Of a stretch of DNA of 34,237 nucleotides, positions 1 to 9,498 are shown piece after piece. Position numbers and translations under genes: made by a program. The notes under the pieces are model-generated. The model had not been told where the DNA came from. It made no database searches and worked only from the letters and a program-made list of their open reading frames with translations. This DNA is from Paulinella micropora (taxonomy: Eukaryota > Cercozoa > Imbricatea > Euglyphida). How positions within the stretch are numbered: position 1 is the first letter of the stretch; each line of letters starts with the position of its first letter. The stretch is from contig BJOX01000275.1 of NCBI GenBank assembly GCA_009731375.1, forward strand, positions 681,111-715,347, given 5' to 3'.

Positions 1-579
1 ATCGCGGTCGTGGCTACCCCGACATTAACAAGAAACATTCAAAATGCTTATGTTGGTCTTGACCTTAGGTCATGGATGACGAGTTCCACATTTACCACTC
101 TATGCACGGGCGGATATGGTAGCAAAACAATATCAAGTTTAGGATATGGTTATTTCATTAATGTATCATTTCGTGGTTCATTGAATTTACCCGCTCCGAC
201 TGGCATTGCCACTTTTCAATTTTGGTTTCATATCACAGATGGCACGAATACATATGATTACTATACCGAAGTGCTAAATTATACGACCGCCATTGATTAT
301 AAGTCTTTTGATTGTGTGTGGCTAATCCAAAGATATGGATTTCAAATGAATTTGACTTGGCAGATGACTTGTCCAAACCCCTCGGACACTACCAACAACC
401 GCACTATACGAATTGTAAATAATACAACCAATGATGCTCTGGTGGCATACGCGACGGATGCTCCATTAACAATGGAAGTATATTATAAATCAGCGTCTGC
501 GGAGCCTGTGTCTTTCAAACCTTCATATTTCAATATTGATGTGATGAGAGACATAGCACTGACCGCCTCTTACACATGA
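1..579 (+). CDS. beta-rich virion-surface-like protein, 5' end outside window
   Basis: The frame is open from the first base of the window, so the true start lies to the left; the first possible start inside is only a GTG at position 10. About 190 residues are visible, rich in Thr, Ser, Asn, Tyr and aromatic residues, with alternating hydrophobic strands and almost no Lys/Glu-rich helix. This is the composition of a beta-sandwich structural or fibre protein. No family is recognised by motif. It ends in TGA at 577-579, and its last 10 bases overlap the end of the opposite-strand gene at 570. The neighbours are replication and zinc proteins of a virophage/Polinton-like virus, so a virion surface role is an inference from composition and context. 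It could be the C-terminal part of a longer fibre protein. Confidence 0.6.
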   Translation: MAVVATPTLTRNIQNAYVGLDLRSWMTSSTFTTLCTGGYGSKTISSLGYGYFINVSFRGSLNLPAPTGIATFQFWFHITDGTNTYDYYTEVLNYTTAIDYKSFDCVWLIQRYGFQMNLTWQMTCPNPSDTTNNRTIRIVNNTTNDALVAYATDAPLTMEVYYKSASAEPVSFKPSYFNIDVMRDIALTASYT

Positions 580-1199
580 AACCTGTCATACATATCTTTT
601 AATGTTGTTAATTTGCCCTCGTGTTGAGATAAGACATCGCGGAAAAAGGTCTTATAATCTAACTTACCATATTTAAGAGTGGGGCGTTGCTCTGGTGGTA
701 TGTGTGCGTATCTACTCTCGTGCCATTTCTTCATATCATCCTGTAATATGGTGCGGTCTTCAACTTTCATGTATAAGAAATTAAACGGGTCTTTTGATAC
801 TTTCAAATGTGCCGTTATTATTTCATAGCAACTATACCCGCTCTCGGGTGGATTCCGCTTTGCCTTAATCGGTGTTTTCTTTTCCATAACTGACATTTCT
901 TTTTTTGCCCATTCTTCTCCTACGTTAGCCTTGATTTCGGTGATACCCGTTTCCTTCATATCACTTTCTTTAAAAGGCGTAAATTCTTCTATCTCATCAA
1001 AAATGACTTTCTTTAATGTATCAACGGGGGGGAGTGAAACTTCAACGTTATCACCCCGCGGGGGTTGTTCGGGTCGGTATTTTTCGTAAAATGCGACGAT
1101 ATCAGATTTAAGCGATTTGCTTGTTGGTGGTTTTATGTCGCTACTTAAATGAGTCCATTTTTCTATCGCATCTAAATAGTTTTGCTTAGTAGATAACAT
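570..1199 (-). CDS. hypothetical viral protein, 209 aa
   Basis: An intact ATG-to-TAA reading frame of 209 codons. The protein is charged (many Lys, Glu, Asp) with proline-rich stretches such as KPPTSK and RPEQPPRGD near residues 23-50 and no predicted membrane segment. I recognise no family. It is convergent with the gene ending at 579, sharing 10 bases at the 3' ends, and lies downstream of the primase-helicase gene in the same direction, 45 bp after it. An AT-rich stretch sits directly before its ATG, like the other genes of this block. The compact spacing and intact frame support a real gene of the integrated virus; the function is unknown. Confidence 0.65.
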   Translation of the reverse strand: MLSTKQNYLDAIEKWTHLSSDIKPPTSKSLKSDIVAFYEKYRPEQPPRGDNVEVSLPPVDTLKKVIFDEIEEFTPFKESDMKETGITEIKANVGEEWAKKEMSVMEKKTPIKAKRNPPESGYSCYEIITAHLKVSKDPFNFLYMKVEDRTILQDDMKKWHESRYAHIPPEQRPTLKYGKLDYKTFFRDVLSQHEGKLTTLKDMYDRFHV

Positions 1200-1243
1200 A
1201 CTATATTAACTACAAGAAAAAAAAATCCGTTTTTATATATTGT

Positions 1244-3750
1244 TTATTCATCGTCATCGTCGTCGTCGTCAAAAGTCCATTCATTATCACCATAAATAAC
1301 CTTCCATTGATTTTTACATTCTTCTAAGGTTGGTAAATCTACGTATCTAACTCGCGCGCCTGCTTCCATCGTTTTCTTCTTTTCTACCATATTTGGCATT
1401 AGTTTTCTAAGACTAGTCCAGAAACTAACACGCGAAGTGTGCGGGTCATTCGCATTTGCTTTATACACATCATACAATATTTCTTTTGAAACTTCTTCAC
1501 CAAAACGAATTTCTGGAAATTGGTTTGCGATATATCCCAAGTTCAAGCAATCCAACCACCACTTTCTCAACTTTGAAAGGGATTTTACTTTTTGTTCTCG
1601 TAGCCCCTTTGTAATGATTGTTTCGCGGTCGTTAAACTCGCTGAGGTCTCGTTCAAGGAGAAACTTTGCCAGTCGTTGCCTATCAATAGACCTAATATCC
1701 GCAATCACTTTTCTCTTTTCGTCTGATTTCATGAGTGCCAGTTCATCAGAAACTTCAAGGACTAGCCATCGTTGCTCTGTGGTGCCCGCTGGCACTACCC
1801 ACTCTTCGTTTGAAGCAAGGACTAAGAATAACATATTTTCTAATGTTAGATTTGGTAAATATTTTTGTTTAAGAGTGAGTGTGTTTTCTGATACAAGTTT
1901 CTTAATTGTTCCCGCTCGTTCTTTATCACCACCCCATACCATTTCGTCCATAAATACTACGATTGCTTTTGCGAGTTGCGCGTTAAAATCGCCCAATATT
2001 TCTCTAACGTCGGACGGCTGGAAGTAATAATCGGCACCTATTATGTCTTTGAATATTTCAAGAATAATCCCCTTACCTGCTCTCTCAGTGCTCGTTAAAA
2101 CCAATGATAAGTGTAGTTTTTGCCACGGCTTTTGGTAAATGCTCGCAAACATATCAAGCACCTTTTTATATATATCCTGATTTCCCCCGCACCATCTGTT
2201 TAGGATATGTTGAAAGAATGCTTCATTTTTTTCTTCTTCTGCCGTGAATGATTTCACGTCTCCTAATGTGTCCGCTGGGATTTCAAAACCCTTAAACAAG
2301 TTATAAAAACCTTGTTTGTCGTTATCAAAGTATGCCTTGGGGTCAAAGATTACGTCATTTACTTCGCGCCTTCTCGGGTGTGTAGTCCATATTTTATACA
2401 AATCAACAACATTCAATGTGGCGGGGTTTTTACCATATGATATCCAGTCCTCCTTTGATAGTTTCGTCCTTACTCTTTTGTTTTTGAAGAATGACTCCAT
2501 TGCCGACTCCGTCTTGTAGCGAAATGCCTTCTTGCCTTTGGAATCAACGTATTCTTCAATTATGGTCGGCTTCGCCAAGTTAGCAAAAGTATATGAATTA
2601 TTCATCCACGCCAAAGCAGTATCTATCAACTCGTTGAATTTTGCTTTAGTATCACATTCGCTGGCAAGTCGGCGCAGGTCATCAATCGTGTTGATATTAC
2701 GGACGATCGGGGGCGATAGTTCGTGAATTTTCTGGCCTTTACCCTCGCAACTGCTATCGTGGCAGTAGAAATACAGCCCGTCTCTTCTCCACACTACATA
2801 GCAATTGTCGCTAGTGTTTTCTTCCCCGTTTATAATACATACTCGTGTCCCCTTGGTTTTCAAAACAAACATTCTCTGCTTTATTTCAGCAATTTCTACA
2901 TTTGGTATTTTGCGGAGTATAATGTCGCGTATTTCGTCCAACGTGATATGTTGATATCGCTTCAAAGTTGTATATTCGGGGATTTTGACTTCGTAAAAGG
3001 TATTGTCATCGGGGCGCATAATCAGANNNNNNNNNNAATTTTGACTTCATAAAAGGTATTGTCATCGGGGCGCATAATCAGATAATCATCTATTTCTACA
3101 TCTTGTAGCAGTTTCAAGGTGTTGGTTTTTGGGGTGTATGAATACGGGAGCAAAACGCGGTCGCTATCTTCTTTATGAGAGTAGATAGTGCGAAAAGCCC
3201 TGTTTTTGTTATAGACGGAGATATCAAGTATGGTTCGCAACTCAATATTCTTGTCGGCTCGTTCAAACGTGAAGCAAAGGTCGGGATAATCTTTTTCAAT
3301 CACCACTTCCACATACTTCCAAAACTCTTTTTGTGTTTCGCAGTTTTTGAATACCAAGCCGTTATCGTAAGAAAAATGGCACGACATTTTACCATCCTTA
3401 CACGCGTCTAAGAATTTGGCTTTTTTGGAGTTATACTTCAAGCCTACATTGGCGAATACGTTTTCCATAAGCGTGTTCCACCGCTCATACATTTTCTCTC
3501 GTGTAATTGATAATTCATCGCCATCAATGTCAGCAAACATTCGTTGGGGTTTGTTTTCCATTGATACTTCATAGTATTGCTTTTGATCATCGGGCGTGCT
3601 TTCAATCAATTCAATGAAATCCTCTTGGCATGGCATAGTGGTGAATTGTTTATTTCCCCACTTGATAAGAACCGCATCTTGTGGTTTATCTCTCAGCGCT
3701 TCTTCTTGTTTGTAATACCATTGGTTATTGGTCAGTGTCGGCGCGGTCAT
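1244..3750 (-). CDS. AEP primase-polymerase / SF3 helicase, split by an assembly gap
   Basis: A two-domain replication protein of about 816 residues once a duplicated contig end is discounted. The N-terminal archaeo-eukaryotic primase domain shows FADIDG (about residue 72, metal-binding Asp pair), an S-x-H motif SCHF (about 123) and ILDISVY followed by Arg residues (about 175-187). A Cys cluster (CYVVW, CHDSSC) links to the helicase. The helicase shows Walker A STERAGKG, Walker B VVFMDEM, motif C LVLASNEEW and an Arg finger in EQRW, the order of superfamily 3 (D5-like) helicases. The C-terminus is a run of Asp. This arrangement is typical of virophages and Polinton-like viruses, where it primes and unwinds the viral genome. 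The frame is open on both sides of a 10-N gap; the break is almost certainly technical. Confidence 0.9.
2982..3082. repeat. 45-bp duplicated contig ends around a 10-N gap
   Basis: Bases 2982-3026 and 3038-3082 are the same 45 bp apart from one G/A difference, on either side of Ns at 3027-3036. Both copies encode the same piece of the primase-helicase in frame. This is the pattern of two overlapping contigs scaffolded without merging, not of a biological duplication. The one difference could be allelic or a copy difference. Confidence 0.85.
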
Positions 3751-3889
3751 GTTATATAGTCGCTCGGATATTTTTATAAAAATAAATTAATTATTCTATA
3801 TATCCATATACCCATGTATATCGTTGTCCTTAATAGGAATTAGATTTTTTTATATCTCGTTATAACAAAAAAACAATTTGTTTCTTTTC

Positions 3890-4402
3890 TTACTTATTCA
3901 AGCACCCGCAGGGGATAAATCCTTTGTATTGTCCGCAATGTTCGCAATACTTCAACCTATTTATTAAGCAGGCTTTGTGATAATACTTGTCTCTGTTCGG
4001 GTATTTTTCTACAATCTTTTTTGGTATTGCCCTATTGCTATCACAATAACAACAAAATTTAATGTTCGGATTATCAAGAGTGCGGATGAGCAATGATAAG
4101 TCTTCGTTCATTTTATCGTTCTTAAATCGCTTGATACATTCAGAGCCCAGCACCATTTCTCTCCCGTTTTTTACGTTTTTTACAATGTAATTCTTTGTTA
4201 TCTCGTGTGAGCAACAACAATATTGTTCTTCCCCTTTTTCTATACTCTCCATAAGTTTCCAGTCGGCCGTGTTCCACTTTCCGTCGGGTGATAGAAATGA
4301 AACGGCATTAACCAGATTTAGAAAATAACTTCCATTCACGTAATCTAAATGAAGTTGTAAGTCTTCGTATGTCCAATACGATCGGCGGTGAGAGGTGTCC
4401 AT
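3890..4402 (-). CDS. multi-zinc-cluster viral protein, 170 aa
   Basis: An intact 170-residue frame from ATG to TAA. Three metal-binding clusters are visible: YCCCSHEI with a distant Cys in LGSECIKRF (C62/C64, H66, C89); CCYCD with H142 and C145; and CEHCG with CGC at the C-terminus (C153, C156, C165, C167). The first cluster, followed by a short basic 'GSECIKRF' end, resembles small zinc proteins seen in large DNA viruses and their satellites, often unannotated. It could bind nucleic acid or protein; no enzymatic motif is visible. It is co-directional with the primase-helicase but separated by 140 bp of AT-rich DNA, and a TATATA-rich leader precedes its ATG, suggesting its own promoter. Confidence 0.7.
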   Translation of the reverse strand: MDTSHRRSYWTYEDLQLHLDYVNGSYFLNLVNAVSFLSPDGKWNTADWKLMESIEKGEEQYCCCSHEITKNYIVKNVKNGREMVLGSECIKRFKNDKMNEDLSLLIRTLDNPNIKFCCYCDSNRAIPKKIVEKYPNRDKYYHKACLINRLKYCEHCGQYKGFIPCGCLNK

Positions 4403-4443
4403 GGTTTATATAATAGTGTATATATTTTTATATATAAAATAAA

Positions 4444-4671
4444 TTATATATTGTTTAACATACTATTACGAAACGCCCTTAATTCAAGTAATTCCGCTTT
4501 TTGTTTTTCGTATTTCTCCTTTCGCATTAATTTTATCCTTTCTTGGTTCTTATAATAGTATGCCTTCGCATTTTCCCTATTCTTATCAGGATGAGCCTTC
4601 AAAAAGGCTTTCGCCCTTTCCCTTCTCCGTTGAACGATTTCTTCCTTAGTGAATTGAGGTGTCCTCGGCAT
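4444..4671 (-). CDS. small basic coiled-coil-like viral protein, 75 aa
   Basis: An intact 75-residue frame from ATG to TAA, very rich in Lys, Arg and Glu and predicted to be helical. It contains the segment AYYYKNQERIKLMRK, a 15-residue unit of the Y-x-x-N type that also occurs in the proteins at 5166 and 10891. The strong positive charge suggests nucleic-acid binding, but no domain is recognised. It sits 42 bp upstream of the zinc-cluster gene on the same strand and has an AT-rich TATATATA leader. A coding call is favoured by the intact frame and the repeat shared with its neighbours. Confidence 0.55.
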   Translation of the reverse strand: MPRTPQFTKEEIVQRRRERAKAFLKAHPDKNRENAKAYYYKNQERIKLMRKEKYEKQKAELLELRAFRNSMLNNI

Positions 4672-4764
4672 TATGTCTCTTATATATATAATTATATTAT
4701 TTTAATTATTTTAAATAGAAAATCCCGCCCTGCGCTTGAAACTACGTAAATCGTCTTAAATCCA

Positions 4765-5056
4765 GTTGGACACCTGAGAGTGCTTAATAGCACACAAGAG
4801 AGACGAATTCGTTTTAGTATTAATCCATGTCCGACGTCCAAGTCCAACCCTTTTTTTTAGAAACTTTTTTGTGTCCCCATTAGAAAAGGGGGACAGGAGG
4901 AAAATTTTTTTTTTCAATAAAAGGTCGGACAGGTTGGACAATAAAAAAAATGTGTAATACGAAGAAGAATTATATATAAAATACCGAAATTTAATGAGGA
5001 AAAAGTGTCCAACCTTTAAAAAATAGGGTCGGACACGTCCAACCTTAAGGTCGGAC
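4765..5056. promoter_or_regulatory. cluster of GTCGGAC / GTTGGAC heptamers
   Basis: The intergenic stretch 4750-5165 has no convincing gene but carries nine copies of two related 7-mers in either orientation: GTCGGAC (or its complement) at 4829, 4924, 5028 and 5050, and GTTGGAC (or its complement) at 4765, 4842, 4933, 5007 and 5037. They lie between two divergently transcribed viral genes. Clustering, both orientations and position suggest protein-binding sites for control, replication or recombination; this is inference. The same GTCGGAC word recurs at 9313 and 9384 beside the recombinase remnant. Confidence 0.45.
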
Positions 5057-5165
5057 AGCAACAGGAGAAGGTATTTTTCACTCCCCCTGCTCTTATATTC
5101 ATCCTCTTGCTTGCTCATTGAATTATATGTTAAGCATTAAGCACATACTATGTATAGTATAAAGT

Positions 5166-5597
5166 ATGAGTTATACCACAGAAGAACTAAAGGTTTTTCT
5201 AAATGCCCCCGATCCCCGACAGCAACGATACAGGGAAAGATATCAAATGAAACACAAGGAGAAGATTAAAGAACAGCGAAAAAAATACAGGGAAAATAAC
5301 AAGGAGAAAATTAGAGAGCATCAAAGGAAATACAGAGAAGCAAATAAAGATAAGATAAATAAACAACGAAGGGAATACTACGAGCAAAATAGGGATAAGA
5401 TCCAAGATTACCAAAAGAAATACAGAGACATTAATAAGGAAATATTAGATAAATACAAAGAAGAATATCTCAAGCAGAAAGAGGAAGAGGCAGAGAAGCA
5501 GAAAGAGGAGCAGATGGAGAAAATGACGGAGGAGCAAAGGGAGGAGCAGAGAGAAATGGAATCTAACATTGAATTTTTAAGACGCCTTCAATTTTAA
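5166..5597 (+). CDS. 15-residue-repeat coiled-coil protein, 143 aa
   Basis: An intact 143-residue frame from ATG to TAA. The middle consists of five tandem 15-residue units of the pattern K-Y-R-E-x-N-K-E-K-I-x-x-x-x-x (for example KYREANKDKINKQRR and EYYEQNRDKIQDYQK), followed by a Lys/Glu-rich helix. The whole protein should be one long charged helix or coiled coil. Similar Tyr/Asn/Ile repeats occur in many proteins of large DNA viruses of protists, often attached to nuclease domains. Here the unit also forms the tail of the GIY-YIG protein at 10891. The function of the repeat is unknown. It is transcribed divergently from the 4444 gene across the heptamer-rich region. Confidence 0.65.
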   Translation: MSYTTEELKVFLNAPDPRQQRYRERYQMKHKEKIKEQRKKYRENNKEKIREHQRKYREANKDKINKQRREYYEQNRDKIQDYQKKYRDINKEILDKYKEEYLKQKEEEAEKQKEEQMEKMTEEQREEQREMESNIEFLRRLQF

Positions 5598-5907
5598 TCA
5601 TATCAGCAAAATAATATCGTTATGGCTGAGCCGATGCACCAATTTTGGTCAAAAAGGAAATTCTAGAATATTCTATTTTCGGGAAAACCACCAGCAACAC
5701 CCAGACAGCGCGCTGTCTGGCTGTCTGGCTGTCTGTAGGCTTCAGACAAAAAATCGGAATTCTGTCTGGACAGGTTTTGGTGGAAACCATGTCTCTAATT
5801 CCGCGAGAAAATATTTTTTTGTATGTTCATGTGTATCTCCCCCCCCACCCCCCCGCCACTCACTTCGTGAGTGTCCGCCCCCCCCTCCCCCCCATTTTTT
5901 GTTGTGT
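5598..5907. other. non-coding edge of the viral block with small palindromes
   Basis: No gene is supported here. The stretch contains a perfect 16-bp palindrome AGACAGCGCGCTGTCT at 5703-5718 followed by CTGTCTGG repeats, and a C-rich tract (5838-5894) interrupted by the hairpin ACTCAC-TTC-GTGAGT at 5858-5872. The base composition changes abruptly from the AT-rich viral genes, so this may be the element boundary. Confidence 0.45.
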
Positions 5908-6071
5908 GATCATTTATGTTGGATAGACAGGTCTATGTTTTATATTATAAAACAAGCATTAGAAACATAAAAAACCAACACAGGACACAACAAAAACAGA
6001 CATTCAAATATATCAAAAACATAACTTTGTTTTACAAAAAACGACACATGAAGCACACTAAGAGAGATTTN
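5908..6071 (+). repeat. direct copy of the palindrome arm
   Basis: This 164-bp stretch matches 6890-7053 with only about three substitutions, in the same orientation. It is cut off by the long N gap, so its own inverted partner, if any, is hidden. It marks the palindrome arm as a repeated element rather than unique sequence. Confidence 0.85.
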
Positions 6072-6793
6072 NNNNNNNNNNNNNNNNNNNNNNNNNNNNN
6101 NNNNNNNNNNNNNNNNNNNNNNNNNNNNNNNNNNNNNNNNNNNNNNNNNNNNNNNNNNNNNNNNNNNNNNNNNNNNNNNNNNNNNNNNNNNNNNNNNNNN
6201 NNNNNNNNNNNNNNNNNNNNNNNNNNNNNNNNNNNNNNNNNNNNNNNNNNNNNNNNNNNNNNNNNNNNNNNNNNNNNNNNNNNNNNNNNNNNNNNNNNNN
6301 NNNNNNNNNNNNNNNNNNNNNNNNNNNNNNNNNNNNNNNNNNNNNNNNNNNNNNNNNNNNNNNNNNNNNNNNNNNNNNNNNNNNNNNNNNNNNNNNNNNN
6401 NNNNNNNNNNNNNNNNNNNNNNNNNNNNNNNNNNNNNNNNNNNNNNNNNNNNNNNNNNNNNNNNNNNNNNNNNNNNNNNNNNNNNNNNNNNNNNNNNNNN
6501 NNNNNNNNNNNNNNNNNNNNNNNNNNNNNNNNNNNNNNNNNNNNNNNNNNNNNNNNNNNNNNNNNNNNNNNNNNNNNNNNNNNNNNNNNNNNNNNNNNNN
6601 NNNNNNNNNNNNNNNNNNNNNNNNNNNNNNNNNNNNNNNNNNNNNNNNNNNNNNNNNNNNNNNNNNNNNNNNNNNNNNNNNNNNNNNNNNNNNNNNNNNN
6701 NNNNNNNNNNNNNNNNNNNNNNNNNNNNNNNNNNNNNNNNNNNNNNNNNNNNNNNNNNNNNNNNNNNNNNNNNNNNNNNNNNNNNNNNNNNNN
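6072..6793. other. assembly gap, 722 N
   Basis: Unsequenced. Both flanks belong to the same repeat family, so the gap was probably caused by a repeat that could not be resolved. The true length is not known. Confidence 0.95.
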
Positions 6794-6845
<52 letters not shown>

Positions 6846-7348
6846 CATATATATATATATATATTATATATTACATATATATATATGTATGATCATTTAT
6901 GTTGGATAGACAGGTCTATGTTTTATATTATAAAACAAGCATTAGAAACATAAAAAACCAACATAGGACACAACAAAAACAGACATTCAAACATATCAAA
7001 AACATATCTTTGTTTTACAAAAAACGACACATGAAGCACACTAAGAGAGATTTCAACGAAATAACAGCAAAAAAACATTATATACGCAGTATATATATCA
7101 TTTTATGAAATAAAATGTGTTTTTCATTGTTATTTCGTTGAAATCTCTCTTAGTGTGCTTCATGTGTCGTTTTTTGTAAAACAAAGATATGTTTTTGATA
7201 TGTTTGAATGTCTGTTTTTGTTGTGTCCTATGTTGGTTTTTTATGTTTCTAATGCTTGTTTTATAATATAAAACATAGACCTGTCTATCCAACATAAATG
7301 ATCATACATATATATATATGTAATATATAATATATATATATATATATG

Positions 7349-7402
<54 letters not shown>
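6794..7402. repeat. long near-perfect palindrome (foldback or MITE-like)
   Basis: The left arm 6794-7066 is the reverse complement of the right arm 7128-7400 with very few differences; the loop is 61 bp. From outside in, each arm has a (TC/GA)n tract, a (TA)n tract, then about 180 bp of unique sequence with the terminal word GATCATTTATGTTGGATAGACAG. A near copy of the unique part also lies at 5908-6071. There is no coding capacity beyond chance. Candidate explanations are a microsatellite-bounded foldback or MITE-type transposon, or an assembly chimera of a hairpin read. Confidence 0.8.
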
Positions 7403-7426
<24 letters not shown>

Positions 7427-7890
7427 TCCTTTCACACATGTACCCATGCGCGATGCTCTGGAAGCAGTGGACTGGGTTTTCAGAAGTCTGGGGTCCAAAG
7501 TTGCACCGTTGTCACCAGAACGAAAATAGGGTTTACAAACCTTATGTCTCAACTATCTGTTGTCAGCAACGGCTGACAAAGATTTTTTTTCGAAGACCAA
7601 ACTGAGGATTTTGATACTGCTTAGTTTTGAAACAAAAGAAAACCTGAGGCTCCGCCCCCCCCCCCCCCNNNNNNNNNNGTGTCGAAACCAAGATCTCTCT
7701 CTCTCTCTCTCTCCCTCTCCCTCTCTCTCTCTCTCTCCCTCCCTCCCTCTCTCCTCGGAAACATGAACCGCGCGCTAACTTCATTCTTGTTCTTGTGTTG
7801 CTAGGTCTAGGAGTAATCTGATTGAAAAAGGAGAAAGCAAAGTGGACGAAGTTCCCTCGCAAGACTGACTATGCAGGTTCTCGCTTCGCT
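7403..7890. other. GA tail, short unique stretch, 10-N gap and CT tract; no gene
   Basis: The GA tract ends at about 7422. The unique sequence that follows has no convincing open frame. It holds a stem-loop TTGTCAGC-AACG-GCTGACAA at 7560-7579 followed by T8. A poly-C run meets a 10-N gap at 7669-7678, and a (CT)n tract fills 7692-7754. No function is assigned. Confidence 0.5.
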
Positions 7891-7929
7891 TTGTGTGTGT
7901 GTGTGCGTGTGTGTGTGTGTGCGTGTGTG

Positions 7930-7962
<33 letters not shown>

Positions 7963-7966
7963 ATGA

Positions 7967-8018
<52 letters not shown>

Positions 8019-8022
8019 GTAT

Positions 8023-8063
<41 letters not shown>

Positions 8064-8074
8064 NNNNNNNNNNT

Positions 8075-8146
<72 letters not shown>

Positions 8147-8320
8147 CAGAGAGAGAGCGAGAGAGCGAGAGAGCGAAAGAGCGAGAGAGCGAGAGAAGGG
8201 AAGGGAAGAGAGAAGAGAAGAGAAGAGAGAAGAGAGAAGAGAGAAAAGAAAGAGAGAAGAGAGGAGAGGAGAGGAGAGAGAGAGAGAGAGAGAGAGAAAG
8301 AAAGAAAGAAAGAAAGAAAG
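7891..8320. repeat. (GT)n, (GA)n and (GAAA)n microsatellites with a 10-N gap
   Basis: A (GT)n tract with occasional GC and GA interruptions runs from 7891, broken by Ns at 8064-8073. It passes at 8099 directly into (GA)n, then into imperfect AGAG/AGAAG sequence and a final (GAAA)n. All long frames here are simple dipeptide repeats and are not genes. Confidence 0.95.
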
Positions 8321-8475
8321 TGGCCGGCGTGCGACTCCGTGCAGGTAACAGTCTCGAATGTTTTGTGTATGTATGTGTATGTGTTTGTGTGTATACAGCT
8401 GAATAAAACGTCAAAAGAATATCAGGGCGAGGAAGAAGACTCTGTGAGGGAAGAAGATGCAACCGACAAGTTGGA

Positions 8476-9278
8476 GGTACATACATACATACATCCATCC
8501 ATACATACATACATACATACGTACGTACGTATGTACGTATACATACATACATACATACATATATACATACATAAATACATACATACATACATACATACAT
8601 ACATACGTACGTACGTACGTACGTATACATAGATACATACATACATACATACATACGTACATACGACTCATACGTACATACGTACTTACATATACATACA
8701 TAAACACACACACACACACACAAACACAATACATACATACATACATACATAAATAACATACATACATACATACATACATACATACATGCATACATGCATA
8801 CATACATACATACATACATACATACGTACATACGTACGTACATACGTACGTACATACCATACATGTCATACATACATATATCATTCATACATACTACATG
8901 CATATAACATGCATACCTAACCATATAACTGCATACATACATACGTACATATATACATACATACATACAAGGTCAAGTTTCGATCGAGCGACAGCCGACA
9001 AGAAGTCGCCAGGTATGTAGTATGTATGTATGTATCTATGCATGTATGCATGCATGCATGCATGTATGTATGTATGTATGTATGCATGTATGCATGTATG
9101 CATTGTCTGTATGTCTGTATGTCTGTATGTCTGTATGTCTGTATGTCTGTATGTCTGTATGCATGTATGTTATGTATGTTATGTATGTTATGTATGTTAT
9201 ATGTTATGTATGTTATGTATGTTATGTATGTTATGTATGTTATGTATGTTATGTATGTTATGTATGTATGTATGTATG
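8476..9278. repeat. facing (CATA)n and (TATG)n arrays, giant imperfect hairpin
   Basis: A (CATA)n array with GTAC variants fills 8476-8970. About 40 bp of unique sequence follows, then the reverse-complement array (TATG)n fills 9013-9278. The right array contains higher-order units: an 8-mer TATGTCTG repeated about seven times near 9104-9163 and a 9-mer TTATGTATG repeated from about 9168. The two arrays can pair as an imperfect hairpin of several hundred bases. Confidence 0.9.
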
Positions 9279-9498
9279 ACACCTTGGAAAATTTCCGGCC
9301 GGGGGGTATCACGTCGGACACTCGGCCACTCATTAATATTTACAAAAATATTCTCTCTCAGACTGCTACTATTAACAACTGCTGTCCGACCCAGTCCGAG
9401 TCGTTTTTAACAACATTTAAGAAGAATATAAGGGTTTATTTGGATTTATAATTTAAAATAGTTAAAATAATATATGACCTGTCGTATATACACTAAAG
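9279..9498. other. left edge of the second viral block
   Basis: Unique sequence between the TATG array and the recombinase remnant. It contains two GTCGGAC-type heptamers (9313 and 9384 on the opposite strand), the same word clustered at 4765-5056. The AT-rich leader from about 9420 to 9498 looks like the viral promoters elsewhere in the window. No gene is seen. Confidence 0.4.

Noticed and set aside
4756-5118. A 120-codon minus-strand frame in the heptamer-rich region
   Set aside because: Its apparent peptide repeats are explained by the repeated heptamers and A/T runs; no conserved-looking domain.
5916-6953. Long frames crossing the 722-N gap
   Set aside because: Most of the length is N; the sequenced ends are palindrome-arm repeat.
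7560-7590. Stem-loop followed by T8, like an intrinsic terminator
   Set aside because: No upstream gene and a eukaryotic chromosome, where such terminators have no known role.
7869-8966. Long frames across GT, GA and CATA arrays, reading as Cys/Val, Arg/Glu or Tyr/Val repeats
   Set aside because: Open only because the repeat units lack stop codons; the same happens in several frames on both strands.
8476-9278. CRISPR-like array
   Set aside because: Tetranucleotide and 8-9-mer repeats without spacers, in a eukaryotic context.
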